A stretch of DNA of 64,000 nt from Marinovum algicola (GTDB lineage Bacteria; Pseudomonadota; Alphaproteobacteria; Rhodobacterales; Rhodobacteraceae), in NCBI RefSeq assembly GCF_900109145.1, contig NZ_FNYY01000002.1, positions 470,011-534,010 of the forward strand. Direction: 5' to 3'. Position 1 is the stretch's first letter, and each line of letters begins with the position of its first letter. Below the pieces are notes generated by a model, which saw only the letters and a list, made by a program, of their open reading frames with translations, ran no database searches and was not told the origin of the DNA. Below, in pieces: positions 53,066 through 63,867 of the stretch. Position numbers and translations under genes: made by a program.

Positions 53066-55522
53066 ATGACGCCCCGCCTGCCCCTTCCCATCGACGACGC
53101 GCTGCCCGAACTTCTGGCGGCGATCGCGGCCCAGGGCCGCGCCGTGCTTCAGGCGACGCCCGGCGCCGGCAAGACCACCCGCGTGCCGCTGGCCCTGCTC
53201 GAGGCCGGGCTGGTCGACGGCCGCATCCTGATGCTCGAGCCGCGCCGGCTGGCCGCCCGCGCCGCCGCAGAACGCATGGCCGAAACCCTGGGCGAGACGG
53301 CGGGCGAGACCGTGGGCTACCGGATTCGGGGCGAGAGCCGCATCGGCAGACACACCCGCATCGAGGTGGTCACCGAAGGCATCCTGACCCGGATGATTCA
53401 AAGCGACCCGGAACTTTCCGGCGTCGGCGCGGTGATCTTCGACGAATTCCACGAACGTTCGCTGAATGCCGATCTGGGCCTCGCGCTCTGCCTCGAGATC
53501 GCCGAGGCGTTGCGCGACGACCTGCGGCTGATCGTGATGTCGGCAACGCTTGAGGCCGCACCGGTGGCGGCCTTGATGGGTGATGTGCCGGTCATCACCT
53601 CCGAGGGCCGCTCTTTCCCGGTCGAGACCCGCTGGCTCGACCGGCCGCTGGGGCCCAAGGCGCGGATCGCCGAGGCCTGCGCCGATCTGGTGACCCGGGC
53701 GGTGGCAGAGACCGAGGGGGGCGTGCTGGTCTTTCTGCCCGGTGAGGGCGAGATCCGCCGCTGCGAGACCCTGCTGAGCGCGCGCCTGCCCGGCGACTGC
53801 CAGCTGCGGCCGCTTTATGGCGCCCTGCCCTTTGCCCGGCAGCGCGCTGCGATCCGGCCCGAGAGCCAGGGCCGCAAGGTGGTGCTGGCGACCTCGATCG
53901 CCGAGACCTCGCTGACCATCGAGGACATCCGCGTGGTGGTGGATGCCGGCCGGGCACGGCGCGCGCGCTTCGATCCCGGCTCCGGCATGTCGCGGCTGGT
54001 GACGGAAAAGGTCAGCCGCGCCGAGGCCACCCAGCGGGCGGGCCGCGCCGGCCGGGTGGCGCCGGGGGTGGCCTACCGGCTCTGGACCCGGGGCGAGGAC
54101 GGTGCGCTGCCGGCCTTTGCCCCGGCCGAGATCGAGGTGGCCGACCTGGCGGGGCTGGCGCTGGAGCTGGCGCTCTGGGGCGCCAGCGCCGACGAGCTGC
54201 CTTTCCTCACCGCGCCCAACCCCGGCAGCTGGGCCGAGGCGCAGGGTCTCTTGCGGATGCTGGGCGCGCTTGATGCCGGCAACCGGATCACCGCGCATGG
54301 CCGCCGGCTGGCGGCGTTGCCGCTGCATCCGCGACTGGCGCATATGCTGGCCGAGGCCGGGCCCGAGGCGGCGGCGCTGGCGGCGCTGCTGGCCGACCGC
54401 GATCCGCTGCGCGGCGCGCCGGTGGACCTGGCGCTCAGGCTCGAGGCGCTGCGCGATCCGCGCGGCTTCCGCCAGCGCCGGCCCTACGAGCTGCACCGCC
54501 CGGCGCTCGACCGCATCAACCAGGAGGCGAAGCGCCTGACCCGTGCCGCGGGGCGCGGCCCTGCGGGCGCGCTGAGCGCCGCGCAGATGGCGGCGCTGGC
54601 CTATCCCGACCGCATCGGGCTGCGCCGCCAGGGGGACGCGCCGCGCTACGTGCTGTCGGGCGGCAAGGGGGCGGTGATGGAGCCCGCCGATCCGCTGGCC
54701 GGCCAGCGGCTGATCGTGGTGACCGACACAGACGGCAACCCGCGCGAGGCCCGCATCCGCCAGGCCATCGCCATCTCCGAGGCGGAGATCCGCGCGCTCT
54801 TTGCCGATCAGATCGCCTGGGTCGATCTCTGCGACTGGTCGAAACGCGAACGGCGGGTGGTGGCGCGACAGCAGGAGCGGCTGGGGCAGATCGCGCTTCA
54901 GGACCGGATCTGGAGTGATGCACCGGAGGACCGGGTGGCCCGCGCCATGCTCGACGGGGTGCGCGAGCTGGGGCTGAAGATGAGCAAGGGCGCGACCCGG
55001 CTGGTGGCCCGGATCGAGGTGGCGCGCGATGGCGGCGTCGATCTGCCGGATGTCTCCGAAGCGGCGCTGCTCGCGGAGCTCGAGGAATGGCTGCTTCCCT
55101 ATATCACCGGCCTCCGGACGGCGGAGCAATGGAAGGGATTCGATCCGCATGATGCCCTGGTGGCACGGCTCTCCTGGGATCAGATCCAGGCGCTCGACCG
55201 GGCGGTGCCCGCCGCATTCGTGACGCCGCTGGGCCGGAAGATCCCGATCGATTACTCCGGCGCCCACCCCGAGATCACCCTGCGGCTGCAAGAGATGTTC
55301 GGCCAGACCCGCCATCCGACGGTGGCCGGCCAGCCGCTGCGCGTCACCCTGCTGTCGCCGGCGCACCGCCCGGTGCAGACCACGATGGACATTCCCGGTT
55401 TCTGGGACAGCTCTTATGCCGATGTCCGCCGCGACATGCGCGGCCGCTATCCGCGCCATCCCTGGCCGGAGGATCCGCGCGAGGCCGATCCCACCCTGCG
55501 CGCGAAACGGCGCGGCAACTGA
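53066..55522 (+). CDS. hrpB: ATP-dependent helicase HrpB
   Basis: 818 residues from ATG 53066. DEAH-box RNA helicase: P-loop ATPGAGKTTRVPLALLEAG, EPRRLAARAAA, FDEFHERSLNADLGLAL, MSATLEAAPV, VFLPGEGEI, and RVVVDAGRARRARFDPGSGMSRL in motif V and QRAGRAGRVAPG in motif VI. The HrpB-specific C terminus ends with the GFWDSSYADVRRDMRGRYPRHPWPEDP motif. The role in vivo is poorly defined. Confidence 0.96.
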   Translation: MTPRLPLPIDDALPELLAAIAAQGRAVLQATPGAGKTTRVPLALLEAGLVDGRILMLEPRRLAARAAAERMAETLGETAGETVGYRIRGESRIGRHTRIEVVTEGILTRMIQSDPELSGVGAVIFDEFHERSLNADLGLALCLEIAEALRDDLRLIVMSATLEAAPVAALMGDVPVITSEGRSFPVETRWLDRPLGPKARIAEACADLVTRAVAETEGGVLVFLPGEGEIRRCETLLSARLPGDCQLRPLYGALPFARQRAAIRPESQGRKVVLATSIAETSLTIEDIRVVVDAGRARRARFDPGSGMSRLVTEKVSRAEATQRAGRAGRVAPGVAYRLWTRGEDGALPAFAPAEIEVADLAGLALELALWGASADELPFLTAPNPGSWAEAQGLLRMLGALDAGNRITAHGRRLAALPLHPRLAHMLAEAGPEAAALAALLADRDPLRGAPVDLALRLEALRDPRGFRQRRPYELHRPALDRINQEAKRLTRAAGRGPAGALSAAQMAALAYPDRIGLRRQGDAPRYVLSGGKGAVMEPADPLAGQRLIVVTDTDGNPREARIRQAIAISEAEIRALFADQIAWVDLCDWSKRERRVVARQQERLGQIALQDRIWSDAPEDRVARAMLDGVRELGLKMSKGATRLVARIEVARDGGVDLPDVSEAALLAELEEWLLPYITGLRTAEQWKGFDPHDALVARLSWDQIQALDRAVPAAFVTPLGRKIPIDYSGAHPEITLRLQEMFGQTRHPTVAGQPLRVTLLSPAHRPVQTTMDIPGFWDSSYADVRRDMRGRYPRHPWPEDPREADPTLRAKRRGN

Positions 55523-55602
55523 CATCGCGCCTCGGGGCTGGCGGCGAGGTCCCGGGGCAGGTTCGGGACGCGGGCGATGGGACAGGAAAGCGCACGGCCT
55601 AT

Positions 55603-55666
55603 GGGGGCGCTGCCCCCGTCGCGGCAGGCCGCGACTCCCCCGCGGTATTTTCGGCAAGAGGAAAGA
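55603..55666. repeat. Dispersed Rhodobacterales-type intergenic element
   Basis: GGGGGC-N3-GCCCCC (55603-55617) is followed by GTCGCGG-N4-CCGCGAC (55618-55635), then CTCCCCCGCGGTATTTTCGG and AAGAGGAAAG. Paired hairpins with this trailing TATTTTCGGCAAGA-type block recur in Rhodobacterales intergenic gaps (from memory). It lies between hrpB and the TetR gene, which converge. Confidence 0.55.
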
Positions 55667-55677
55667 CCAGACGCGGC

Positions 55678-56265
55678 TCAGGCGCCGACCGCGCGGCGCA
55701 CCATGTCCCAGTAGATCTGTTGCACCTCGTCCAGCGACAGCCGGCCGCCGGCCCGGTACCAGGTATTGACCCCGGTGAGCATGGCGATCACCGCCAGCGT
55801 GGCGATCTTGGGATCGGGCACCTCGAAACAGCCTTGGGCGACGCCGGCGCGCAGGATCGCCTCGAGCTCGTCCTCATAGGCGCGGCGCTGCTTCTCGATC
55901 ACCGCGAAATTCTCGGGGGCGAGGTTGCGCAGTTCCATGTAGGAGATGAAGATCGCCTCCGGCCGCTCGATGTTGAAGCGGATGTGGAAGCGGGTGAACC
56001 GGGCGAGGCTTTCGACCGGATCCCGCGCGGTCGGTTCGGCCGCCCAGGCGGCCAGCAGATCGTCCATGTGCCCCTTGAGCAGCGAGAACAGCAGGCTTTG
56101 TTTGTCGGGAGTGTAATTGTAGAGCGCCCCGGCCTGGACCCCGACTTCGCCGGCGATCTGGCGCATCGAGACGGCGGCAAAGCCGTGCCGGGCAAAAAGC
56201 CGCAGCGCCGCGTCGCGGACCTTGGGGCCGGTAATGTCGGAATGCGAGCCTTGGGTGCGTGCCAT
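55678..56265 (-). CDS. TetR family transcriptional regulator
   Basis: 195 residues from ATG 56265. The N-terminal HTH is VRDAALRLFARHGFAAVSMRQIAGEVGVQAGALYNYTPDKQSL. The ligand domain is all helical, with an aromatic-rich RFTRFHIRFNIERPEAIFIS. A 16-bp palindrome lies 15 bp upstream, the expected autoregulatory site. Its target genes are not adjacent in an obvious operon, so the ligand is unknown. Confidence 0.93.
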   Translation of the reverse strand: MARTQGSHSDITGPKVRDAALRLFARHGFAAVSMRQIAGEVGVQAGALYNYTPDKQSLLFSLLKGHMDDLLAAWAAEPTARDPVESLARFTRFHIRFNIERPEAIFISYMELRNLAPENFAVIEKQRRAYEDELEAILRAGVAQGCFEVPDPKIATLAVIAMLTGVNTWYRAGGRLSLDEVQQIYWDMVRRAVGA

Positions 56266-56279
56266 GGCGCCACAATGAA

Positions 56280-56295
56280 CTGAACAAACGTTCAG
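56280..56295. promoter_or_regulatory. TetR-type operator
   Basis: CTGAAC-N4-GTTCAG, a perfect palindrome of the TGAAC-N4-GTTCA class, just upstream of the TetR gene. It could also affect the rightward lipoprotein gene at 56365. Confidence 0.75.
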
Positions 56296-56364
56296 ATCAA
56301 TCACCAATCCTTGCCCTCCCGCCGCCGATGCGGCATGAGGAAGGGAGCAATTTGCGGAGCCCTC

Positions 56365-56658
56365 ATGCGCCTGATCCGGTTAAGTTTCTGCCTGAGCCTG
56401 GCGGCCTGTACCCAGTTTCCCGAACTGGCCGACAGCGAGGGCCCGGCGGTGGACGCCGCGCCCTATCCCCGGCTGCTCAGCGTCGAGGAACTGGCCGCCG
56501 TGCCGGAGGCCACCACCTCGACCGCCCTGGCCGAAGGTCTGCTGGCGCGCATTCGGGGGCTCGAAGCGCGCACCGCGCGGCTGCGCCGTCCGGCGATCGA
56601 CCGGGGCACCCGGGCGCGCATGGCCCGGGGCGTCGGCGAGATCGTCCTGCCCGAATAG
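56365..56658 (+). CDS. Small lipoprotein-like exported protein
   Basis: 97 residues from ATG 56365. LSFCLSLAAC gives a lipobox with Cys15. The rest is acidic to neutral and helical (SVEELAAVPEATTSTALAEGLLARI). It is between a TetR gene and hom. No family recognised. Confidence 0.65.
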   Translation: MRLIRLSFCLSLAACTQFPELADSEGPAVDAAPYPRLLSVEELAAVPEATTSTALAEGLLARIRGLEARTARLRRPAIDRGTRARMARGVGEIVLPE

Positions 56659-56743
56659 ACGGCAGGGCGCATCCTTGCCGTTGCACCCTGCCGCACTTGG
56701 CGATACATCGCGCGAAACGCCTGATCTTGCCGGAGGACCCCCC

Positions 56744-58030
56744 ATGACCACACCCCTACGCCTTGGTATCGCCGGGCTTGGCACGGTCGGCACCGGCACG
56801 GTCAAGATCGTCCGGCAGAAGGCGCATCTTCTGGCCGTGCGCGCCGGGCGTCCGATCGAGATCAGCGCCGTCTCGGCCCGCACCCGCGACAAGGATCGCG
56901 GCGTGAACCTCGCGGCCTACGATTGGGAAGACGATCCCGTGGCCCTGGCCAAGCGCGATGACGTGGATGTCTTTGTCGAGCTGATGGGCGGCTCGGACGG
57001 GCCGGCCAAGGCCGCGACCGAGGCGGCGCTCAAGGCCGGCAAGGACGTGGTCACCGCCAACAAGGCGATGCTGGCGCTGCATGGCCAGGAGCTGGCGCAG
57101 CTGGCCGAGGACCATGGCGCGGTTCTGCGCTTCGAGGCGGCGGTCGCCGGCGGCATCCCGGTGATCAAATCGCTGACCGAGGGGCTCGCCGGAAACGAGG
57201 TGACCCGCGTGCTGGGCGTGATGAACGGCACCTGCAACTACATCCTGACCCGGATGGAGAGCGCCGGCCTGCCCTATGACACGGTCTTTGAAGAGGCCAA
57301 CCAGCTGGGCTTTCTCGAGGCCGATCCCGAGTTGGACGTCGGCGGCATCGACGCCGGCCACAAGCTGGCGCTGCTGTCGTCGATCGCCTTTGGCACCCAG
57401 GTGAATTTCGCCGGGGTCGAGCTGGAGGGCATCGGCCGCATCCTGATCGAGGACATCCGCGCCGCCGCCGACATGGGCTATCGCATCAAGCTTCTGGGCG
57501 TGGCGCAGATGACCGGCCGCGGGCTGGAGCAGCGGATGTCGCCCTGCCTGGTGCCGGCCGCCTCGCCGCTGGGGCAGCTCGAGGGCGGCACCAACATGGT
57601 GGTGATCGAAGGCGACGCGGTCGATCAGGTGGTGCTGCGCGGGCCGGGGGCCGGCGAAGGCCCGACCGCCAGCGCGGTGATGGGCGACGTGATGGACATC
57701 GCGCGCGGGCTGCGGGTCACGACCTTCGGCCAGCCGGCAAAGACCCTGTCCGAGGCGCAGCCGGCACAGAGCGCCGCGCCCGCGCCCTATTACCTGCGGA
57801 TGACCCTGCGCGACAGGCCGGGCGCCCTGGCCAAGGTGGCGACGCTGCTCGGCGCCTCCGGGATCTCGATCGACCGGATGCGGCAATACGATCACGCCGA
57901 CGAGGCCGCGCCGGTGCTGATCGTGACCCACAAGACCCAGCGCTCGGCCTTGAACGAGGCGCTGGATGCCATCAGCACGACCGATGTGGTGCTGGGCGAT
58001 CCGGTGGCGCTGCGCATCGAAGAGGTCTGA
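56744..58030 (+). CDS. hom: Homoserine dehydrogenase
   Basis: 428 residues from ATG 56744, GGAGGA upstream. NAD(P) site GIAGLGTVGTGTVKIV, then VVTANKAMLALHG, VAGGIPVIKSL and MNGTCNYILTRM. The catalytic region contains DPELDVGGIDAGHKLALL. The C-terminal ACT domain (MTLRDRPGALAKVATLLGASGISIDRM) gives end-product control by threonine. It makes homoserine for Thr and Met. Confidence 0.97.
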   Translation: MTTPLRLGIAGLGTVGTGTVKIVRQKAHLLAVRAGRPIEISAVSARTRDKDRGVNLAAYDWEDDPVALAKRDDVDVFVELMGGSDGPAKAATEAALKAGKDVVTANKAMLALHGQELAQLAEDHGAVLRFEAAVAGGIPVIKSLTEGLAGNEVTRVLGVMNGTCNYILTRMESAGLPYDTVFEEANQLGFLEADPELDVGGIDAGHKLALLSSIAFGTQVNFAGVELEGIGRILIEDIRAAADMGYRIKLLGVAQMTGRGLEQRMSPCLVPAASPLGQLEGGTNMVVIEGDAVDQVVLRGPGAGEGPTASAVMGDVMDIARGLRVTTFGQPAKTLSEAQPAQSAAPAPYYLRMTLRDRPGALAKVATLLGASGISIDRMRQYDHADEAAPVLIVTHKTQRSALNEALDAISTTDVVLGDPVALRIEEV

Positions 58031-58116
58031 CGACGGGGCGCGGCGCGAATTGCGCGATGCTTGAACTTCGGGCGGTTTGCTGAAATTTTGCGCGCAGTCG
58101 CAAAAGGGGCCCCGTC

Positions 58117-59262
58117 TTGCACATTCTGCGTTCTCTTGGCCCTGCCGTGGCCGGCCCCGCGTCCGGTGAGGCGCTGCGCGCCGGGGTCGGCGCCTTTGCG
58201 GGCCTTGCCCTCGTCGGGCTGTTCCTGCTCTCGCCGGTGGTCGATCTCGAACTCGGGCTTTATCTGGTTGCGCCTTTCGGGGCTTCCTCGGTGCTGCTGT
58301 TCGCAGTGCCCAACAGCCCGCTGGCGCAGCCCTGGTCGGCCATCGTCGGCAATACCCTGGCGGCGCTGGTGGGGGTCACGGTGGCGCTTCTGCTGCCCGA
58401 GTCCGCGCTGCGTATCGCGCTTGCGGTCGGGCTGGCGGTGACGGTGACGATCCTGTGCCGCGCGGTACATCCGCCGGCCGGCGCGGTGGCGATGACGGCG
58501 GCGATGAGCCCCGAGGCGGTCGAACGCCTGGGCTTCTGGTTTGCGCTGGCGCCGATCGCCCTCGGCACGGCGGCGCTGGTGGCCCTGGCGGCGGTTTATG
58601 CCCGGCTGACCGGGCGCCACTATCCGCTGCGGCAATTCGACGACCCCGGCCACCATGGCACCGAGGATGCCGATCCGGTCGAGCGACTGGGGCTGTCCGA
58701 GGAAGAGCTGGCGGCGATCCTCGAACGTTATCGCCAATCCCTCAACCTCGGGGTCGAGGATCTGGCCCGGCTGATCGGCGCCGCCGAGCTTCAGGCGGCG
58801 TCCCATCGCACCGGGCCGCTCGCGGCTGCCGACATCATGTCGCGCGATCTGGTCACCGTGACGCCCGAGACCCCGCTGACCGAGGTGGCGCGTCTCTTTG
58901 CCCGGCACCGTTTCACCGCCCTGCCGGTGGTCGGGCCCGGGGCGCGGTTTCTGGGGGTGATCTTTCAGATCCACCTGATCACCCGCGCCCGCGAGGACGC
59001 CCTGCGCCTCGACCGGGGCTTCGGGCCGGCGCTGAAACGGCTGCTCGACCGCGACCGCGACCGGCCGGTGGCGGCCGCCGAGATCATGTCGGTTGCCGGG
59101 CCGCGCGCCACCGCCGAAACCCCGATCGCCGCGCTGATGCCGATGATGGCTGGCGCGGGGATCGATGCGGTGCCGGTCCTGGACCGTGGCCGGATCATCG
59201 GCATCGTCACCCGCACCGATTTCATGGCGGCGCTGGCCCGGCACACGGTGCGCGCGCCCTGA
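58117..59262 (+). CDS. HPP-family membrane protein with C-terminal CBS pair
   Basis: 381 residues. A TTG start at 58117 is preceded by AAAAGGGG about 8 bases upstream; GTG 58147 is an alternative. The first 160 residues are an HPP integral-membrane domain (YLVAPFGASSVLLF, HPPAGAVAMTAAM). The rest has a CBS pair, with IMSRDLVTVTPETPLTEVARLF and IMSVAGPRATAETPIAALMP. CBS domains bind adenosyl ligands and regulate the membrane part; transported substrate unknown. Confidence 0.87.
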   Translation: MHILRSLGPAVAGPASGEALRAGVGAFAGLALVGLFLLSPVVDLELGLYLVAPFGASSVLLFAVPNSPLAQPWSAIVGNTLAALVGVTVALLLPESALRIALAVGLAVTVTILCRAVHPPAGAVAMTAAMSPEAVERLGFWFALAPIALGTAALVALAAVYARLTGRHYPLRQFDDPGHHGTEDADPVERLGLSEEELAAILERYRQSLNLGVEDLARLIGAAELQAASHRTGPLAAADIMSRDLVTVTPETPLTEVARLFARHRFTALPVVGPGARFLGVIFQIHLITRAREDALRLDRGFGPALKRLLDRDRDRPVAAAEIMSVAGPRATAETPIAALMPMMAGAGIDAVPVLDRGRIIGIVTRTDFMAALARHTVRAP

Positions 59263-59373
59263 GCGGCCGGAAATGCGCCGCCCCGCGCGCCCGGCACGCC
59301 GCAACCCACTTGCGGCCCCGTCCCCGCACAAGGTAGTCAGAGGCCGACGCTTCTGTTGCAAAGGATTTCGCCG

Positions 59374-60336
59374 ATGGCTCCCAAGGATTTCAACGACCGC
59401 ATGCTGTCTCTGGGCCTCGCCCGGGTGGCCGAACAGGCCGCCATCGCCAGCGCCAAGCTGATTGGCCGCGGGGACGAGAAAGCCGCCGACCAGGCCGCCG
59501 TCAACGCGATGCGCGATCAGCTCAACCAGCTCGACATCCAGGGCACGGTGGTGATCGGCGAAGGCGAACGCGACGAGGCGCCGATGCTGTTCATCGGCGA
59601 AGAGGTCGGCACCGGCAAGGGCCCGGCGGTGGACATCGCGCTCGACCCGCTGGAAGGCACCACGCTGACCGCCAAGGACATGCCCAACGCCCTGACCGTG
59701 ATCGCCATGGGTCCGCGCGACTCGATGCTGCATGCGCCCGATGTCTACATGGACAAGCTGGCAATCGGCCCCGGCTTCAAACCCGGCGTGGTGACGCTGA
59801 GCATGAGCCCCTCCGAGCGGGTCTCGGCGCTGGCCGCCGCCAAGGGCTGTTCCACCACCGACATCACCGTCTGCGTGCTGGAGCGTCCGCGCCATGAAGA
59901 GATGATCGCCGAGCTGCGCGCCACCGGCTGCGCGATCCGGTTGATCACCGACGGCGACGTCGCCGGTGTCATGCATTGCGCCGAACCTGAACTGACCGGC
60001 ATTGACATGTACATGGGCTCTGGCGGCGCCCCCGAGGGCGTGCTGGCCGCGGCGGCGCTGAAATGCATGGGCGGGCAGATCTATGGCAAGCTGATGTTCC
60101 GCAACGACGATGAAAAAGGCCGCGCCACGAAGGCCGGGATCACCAACTTCGACCGGGTCTACACCCGCGACGACATGGTGACCGACCATGTGATCTTTGC
60201 CGCAACCGGCGTCACCTCGGGCTCGCTGCTGCCGGGGCTCAAGCGCACGCCGGGCTGGACCACCGCCGAGACGCTGCTGATGCGGTCCAAGACCGGATCG
60301 GTGCGCCGCATGATCTATCGTCACCCGGAAGAGTGA
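59374..60336 (+). CDS. glpX: Class II fructose-1,6-bisphosphatase
   Basis: 320 residues from ATG 59374. The GlpX motifs are VVIGEGERDEAPMLFIGE, DIALDPLEGTTLTAKDMPNAL (metal/phosphate DPLEGT) and ITDGDVAGVMH, with GSGGAPEGVLAAAALK. A gluconeogenic enzyme. It lies 111 bp after the HPP-CBS gene, and its TGA overlaps the ATG of the next gene by one base. Confidence 0.97.
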   Translation: MAPKDFNDRMLSLGLARVAEQAAIASAKLIGRGDEKAADQAAVNAMRDQLNQLDIQGTVVIGEGERDEAPMLFIGEEVGTGKGPAVDIALDPLEGTTLTAKDMPNALTVIAMGPRDSMLHAPDVYMDKLAIGPGFKPGVVTLSMSPSERVSALAAAKGCSTTDITVCVLERPRHEEMIAELRATGCAIRLITDGDVAGVMHCAEPELTGIDMYMGSGGAPEGVLAAAALKCMGGQIYGKLMFRNDDEKGRATKAGITNFDRVYTRDDMVTDHVIFAATGVTSGSLLPGLKRTPGWTTAETLLMRSKTGSVRRMIYRHPEE

Positions 60337-60898
60337 TGGCGGCAACCGCCCTTGTGATGATCGACTTCCAGGCCGGGTTTCGCGATCCGGCCTGGGGGGC
60401 GCGCAACAACCCCGACGCAGAGGCCCAGGCCCTGCGGCTGGCGGATCACGCGCGCGCGCAGGGCTGGCCCCTGCATATGGTGCGCCATCTCAGCACCACC
60501 CCCGGCAGTCCGCTGCACCCCGAAACCGGCGATATCGCCTTTCTGCCCGGGTTCGCCCCGCTGGCCGGCGAGGCGCAGCACGAGAAATCGGTCAATTCCG
60601 CTTTCATCGGCACCGGGCTCGAGACCGGCCTCCGCGCGCAGGGCGTGACGCATCTGGTGATCTGCGGGCTGACCACGCCGCATTGCGTCTCGACCTCCTG
60701 CCGCATGGCCGCCAACCTCGACTTCGCGGTGACGCTGGCGCATGACGCCTGCGCCGCCTTTGCCGGCAATGCCGACACCTCGTGGCGGGCGGGCCTTGTC
60801 GCGCCCGACCCCGAGGCGATCCACGACGCCGCCATCAGCCATCTGCATGGCGAGTTCGTCACCGCCCGCAGCACCGCCGAAATCACCGGGGGCGCCGG

Positions 60899-60902
<4 letters not shown>
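60336..60902 (+). CDS. Isochorismatase-like cysteine hydrolase
   Basis: 188 residues from ATG 60336. The triad is Asp in VMIDFQAGF, a Lys in HEKSVNSAF and Cys in VICGLTTPHCVSTSCR. This is the nicotinamidase/isochorismatase fold. The substrate is not clear. It is overlapped by recJ (ATGA at 60899-60902), so translation is coupled in the glpX-hydrolase-recJ run. Confidence 0.9.
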
Positions 60903-62647
<1,745 letters not shown>

Positions 62648-62732
62648 TTCGGCGCCTGTGGATCGTTTTCCGCAGAATCCCCGCCTCTCAAGTGAAGGAT
62701 ATCAAAGGCTTACCCGCCGCTGCGCTGCGCCG

Positions 62733-62762
62733 AAAAAAATCGCACCCGCGCGGGATTTTTTT
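62733..62762 (+). terminator. Terminator of recJ
   Basis: AAAAAAATC pairs with GATTTTTTT around a CCCGCGCGG core, giving a strong stem with a T-run on either strand. Confidence 0.75.
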
Positions 62763-62773
62763 CATTTTTCCGC

Positions 62774-62802
62774 TTGCGCAATCCCACCGCATTACTTAGA
62801 AC
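62774..62802 (+). promoter_or_regulatory. Candidate promoter of the tRNA-Glu gene
   Basis: TTGCGC (62774-62779), 17-base spacer and TAGAAC (62797-62802), about 54 bp upstream of the tRNA 5' end. Fair match to sigma-70. Confidence 0.45.
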
Positions 62803-62855
62803 CCGCCTCACGCCGCAGGGTTGGCCACACCGCCCACCCCGCAGCGACACAGAGT

Positions 62856-62930
62856 GGCCCGTTCGTCTATCGGTTAGGACGCCAGGTTTTCAACCTGGAA
62901 AGAGGGGTTCGATTCCCCTACGGGCTGCCA
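62856..62930 (+). tRNA. tRNA-Glu (anticodon UUC)
   Basis: 75 nt. The acceptor GGCCCGT pairs with ACGGGCT (one G-U), discriminator G, encoded CCA. The anticodon stem CCAGG/CCTGG encloses loop TTTTCAA with anticodon TTC. The T arm is GGGG-TTCGATT-CCCC. All arms close. Its 3' end is directly followed by the integrase remnant, so it was likely the attachment site. Confidence 0.98.
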
Positions 62931-62952
62931 CTTTTTCTCAATACCCATTGTT

Positions 62953-63163
62953 TTACTGGACGTTACCTCGTTCAGTGTCCCACGATTTTCGTGGCGTGGG
63001 ACACTCTTGGCTTCCGCGGCGTTTTCCGCACTCTCTTCTACGCGCGGCACGCTCGGCGAGGCGCGCGCGATGGATCCGTTTGGCGTAGATGGCGGCGGTC
63101 TTCGGGTCGCTGTGCGACAAGTGCGCCATGACTTCGTAGACCGACCCCGACGCCTCGGCGATT
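62953..63163 (-). pseudogene. C-terminal remnant of a tyrosine integrase
   Basis: The minus-strand frame ends with TAA at 62953 and retains the catalytic C terminus ASGSVYEVMAHLSHSDPKTAAIYAKRI, with the GHxxxxTT-like box (LSHSDPKTA) and nucleophile Tyr in AIYAKR. The 5' end is lost where the IS terminus begins at 63164. It lies next to the tRNA-Glu 3' end, typical of a tRNA-targeted island integrase. No longer functional. Confidence 0.85.
62975..63004. repeat. Inverted repeat in the integrase tail
   Basis: GTGTCCCACG (62975-62984) and CGTGGGACAC (62995-63004), a perfect 10-bp inverted repeat with a 10-base loop, 45 bp past the tRNA. It could be part of the island attachment or excision region, or merely a hairpin in the pseudogene. 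Confidence 0.6.
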
Positions 63164-63506
63164 TGAACCGCCCCGGTTCCATCGGAGGCAGGTTGCTTGG
63201 TCTCAGGCGACCATATTAACTCCTTCGATCGTTTCATAGAAGTTGCGCTTGGCATCGGCTGGCGGGATGTTCCCGACCGGCCCGAGAAGGCGGCGGTTGT
63301 TGAACCATTCGACCTATTTCAGTGTTTCCCATTCCACGGCATCGGCCGATCTCCACGGTCCAAGTCGGTGGATGACCTCGGTCTTGAACAGGCCGATGAC
63401 CGTTTCGGCCAGCGCGTTGTCATACGAGTCGCCGACGCTGCCCACCGATGGCTCCAGTCCGGCCTCGACCAAGCGCTCGGTGTAGCGAATTGAGATGCCC
63501 CTAGAT
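63164..63506 (-). mobile_element. Truncated IS3-family element (first insertion)
   Basis: One end is marked by TGAACCGCCCCGG at 63164, a terminal sequence typical of this IS3 branch; the other end is lost where the second element begins near 63506. It retains only the C-terminal part of orfB. It interrupts the integrase gene. Confidence 0.75.
63203..63502 (-). pseudogene. C-terminal remnant of IS3-family transposase OrfB
   Basis: The frame shows ISIRYTERLVEAG, then SVGSVGDSYDNALAETVIGL (DDE region), FKTEVIHRLGPWRS, and VEWFNNRRLLGPVGNIPP to TGA at 63203. An in-frame TAG at 63314-63316 interrupts it, and the N-terminal half is missing, so it is inactive. Confidence 0.85.
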
Positions 63507-63549
63507 TTGTAGACGCTTTGCCCCCAAACTTTGAGGCAAGGGGGCCGAC

Positions 63550-63867
63550 ATGGGGACAAGCAATTACAGCGACGATTTCAAGCGCGATGCGGTGATCAGA
63601 TTATGGTGCGGAGGTATCCGGTTCGGGAGGTTTCCCGGCGATTGGGGGTCAGCACTCATTCGCTCTACAAGTGGATGAAGCTGTTCGGTGATCCCGCGCC
63701 AAAGGTTCCGGTCGTGGATCATGAGGCCGAGAACCGGCGGCTGAAGCGCGAGCTGGCCAGGGTGACCGAGGAGCGCGATATCCTAAACTGAGGAGGATCA
63801 GGAAAGGCCCCGGTGGGGCGTTTCCCTGACGAAGGCAACGGTGTACTTCGCGCGAGGGTCCCAATGA
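63550..63867 (+). pseudogene. Frameshifted IS3-family OrfA
   Basis: Begins MGTSNYSDDFKRDAV, then a one-base loss near 63592 shifts the frame; the next frame continues VRRYPVREVSRRLGVSTHSLYKWM and ENRRLKRELARVTEERDIL. A stop follows at 63789 within an extra hairpin-containing insert of about 45 bp, after which the expected [10 protein letters not shown] tail ends at 63867. Inactive as it stands. Confidence 0.75.
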
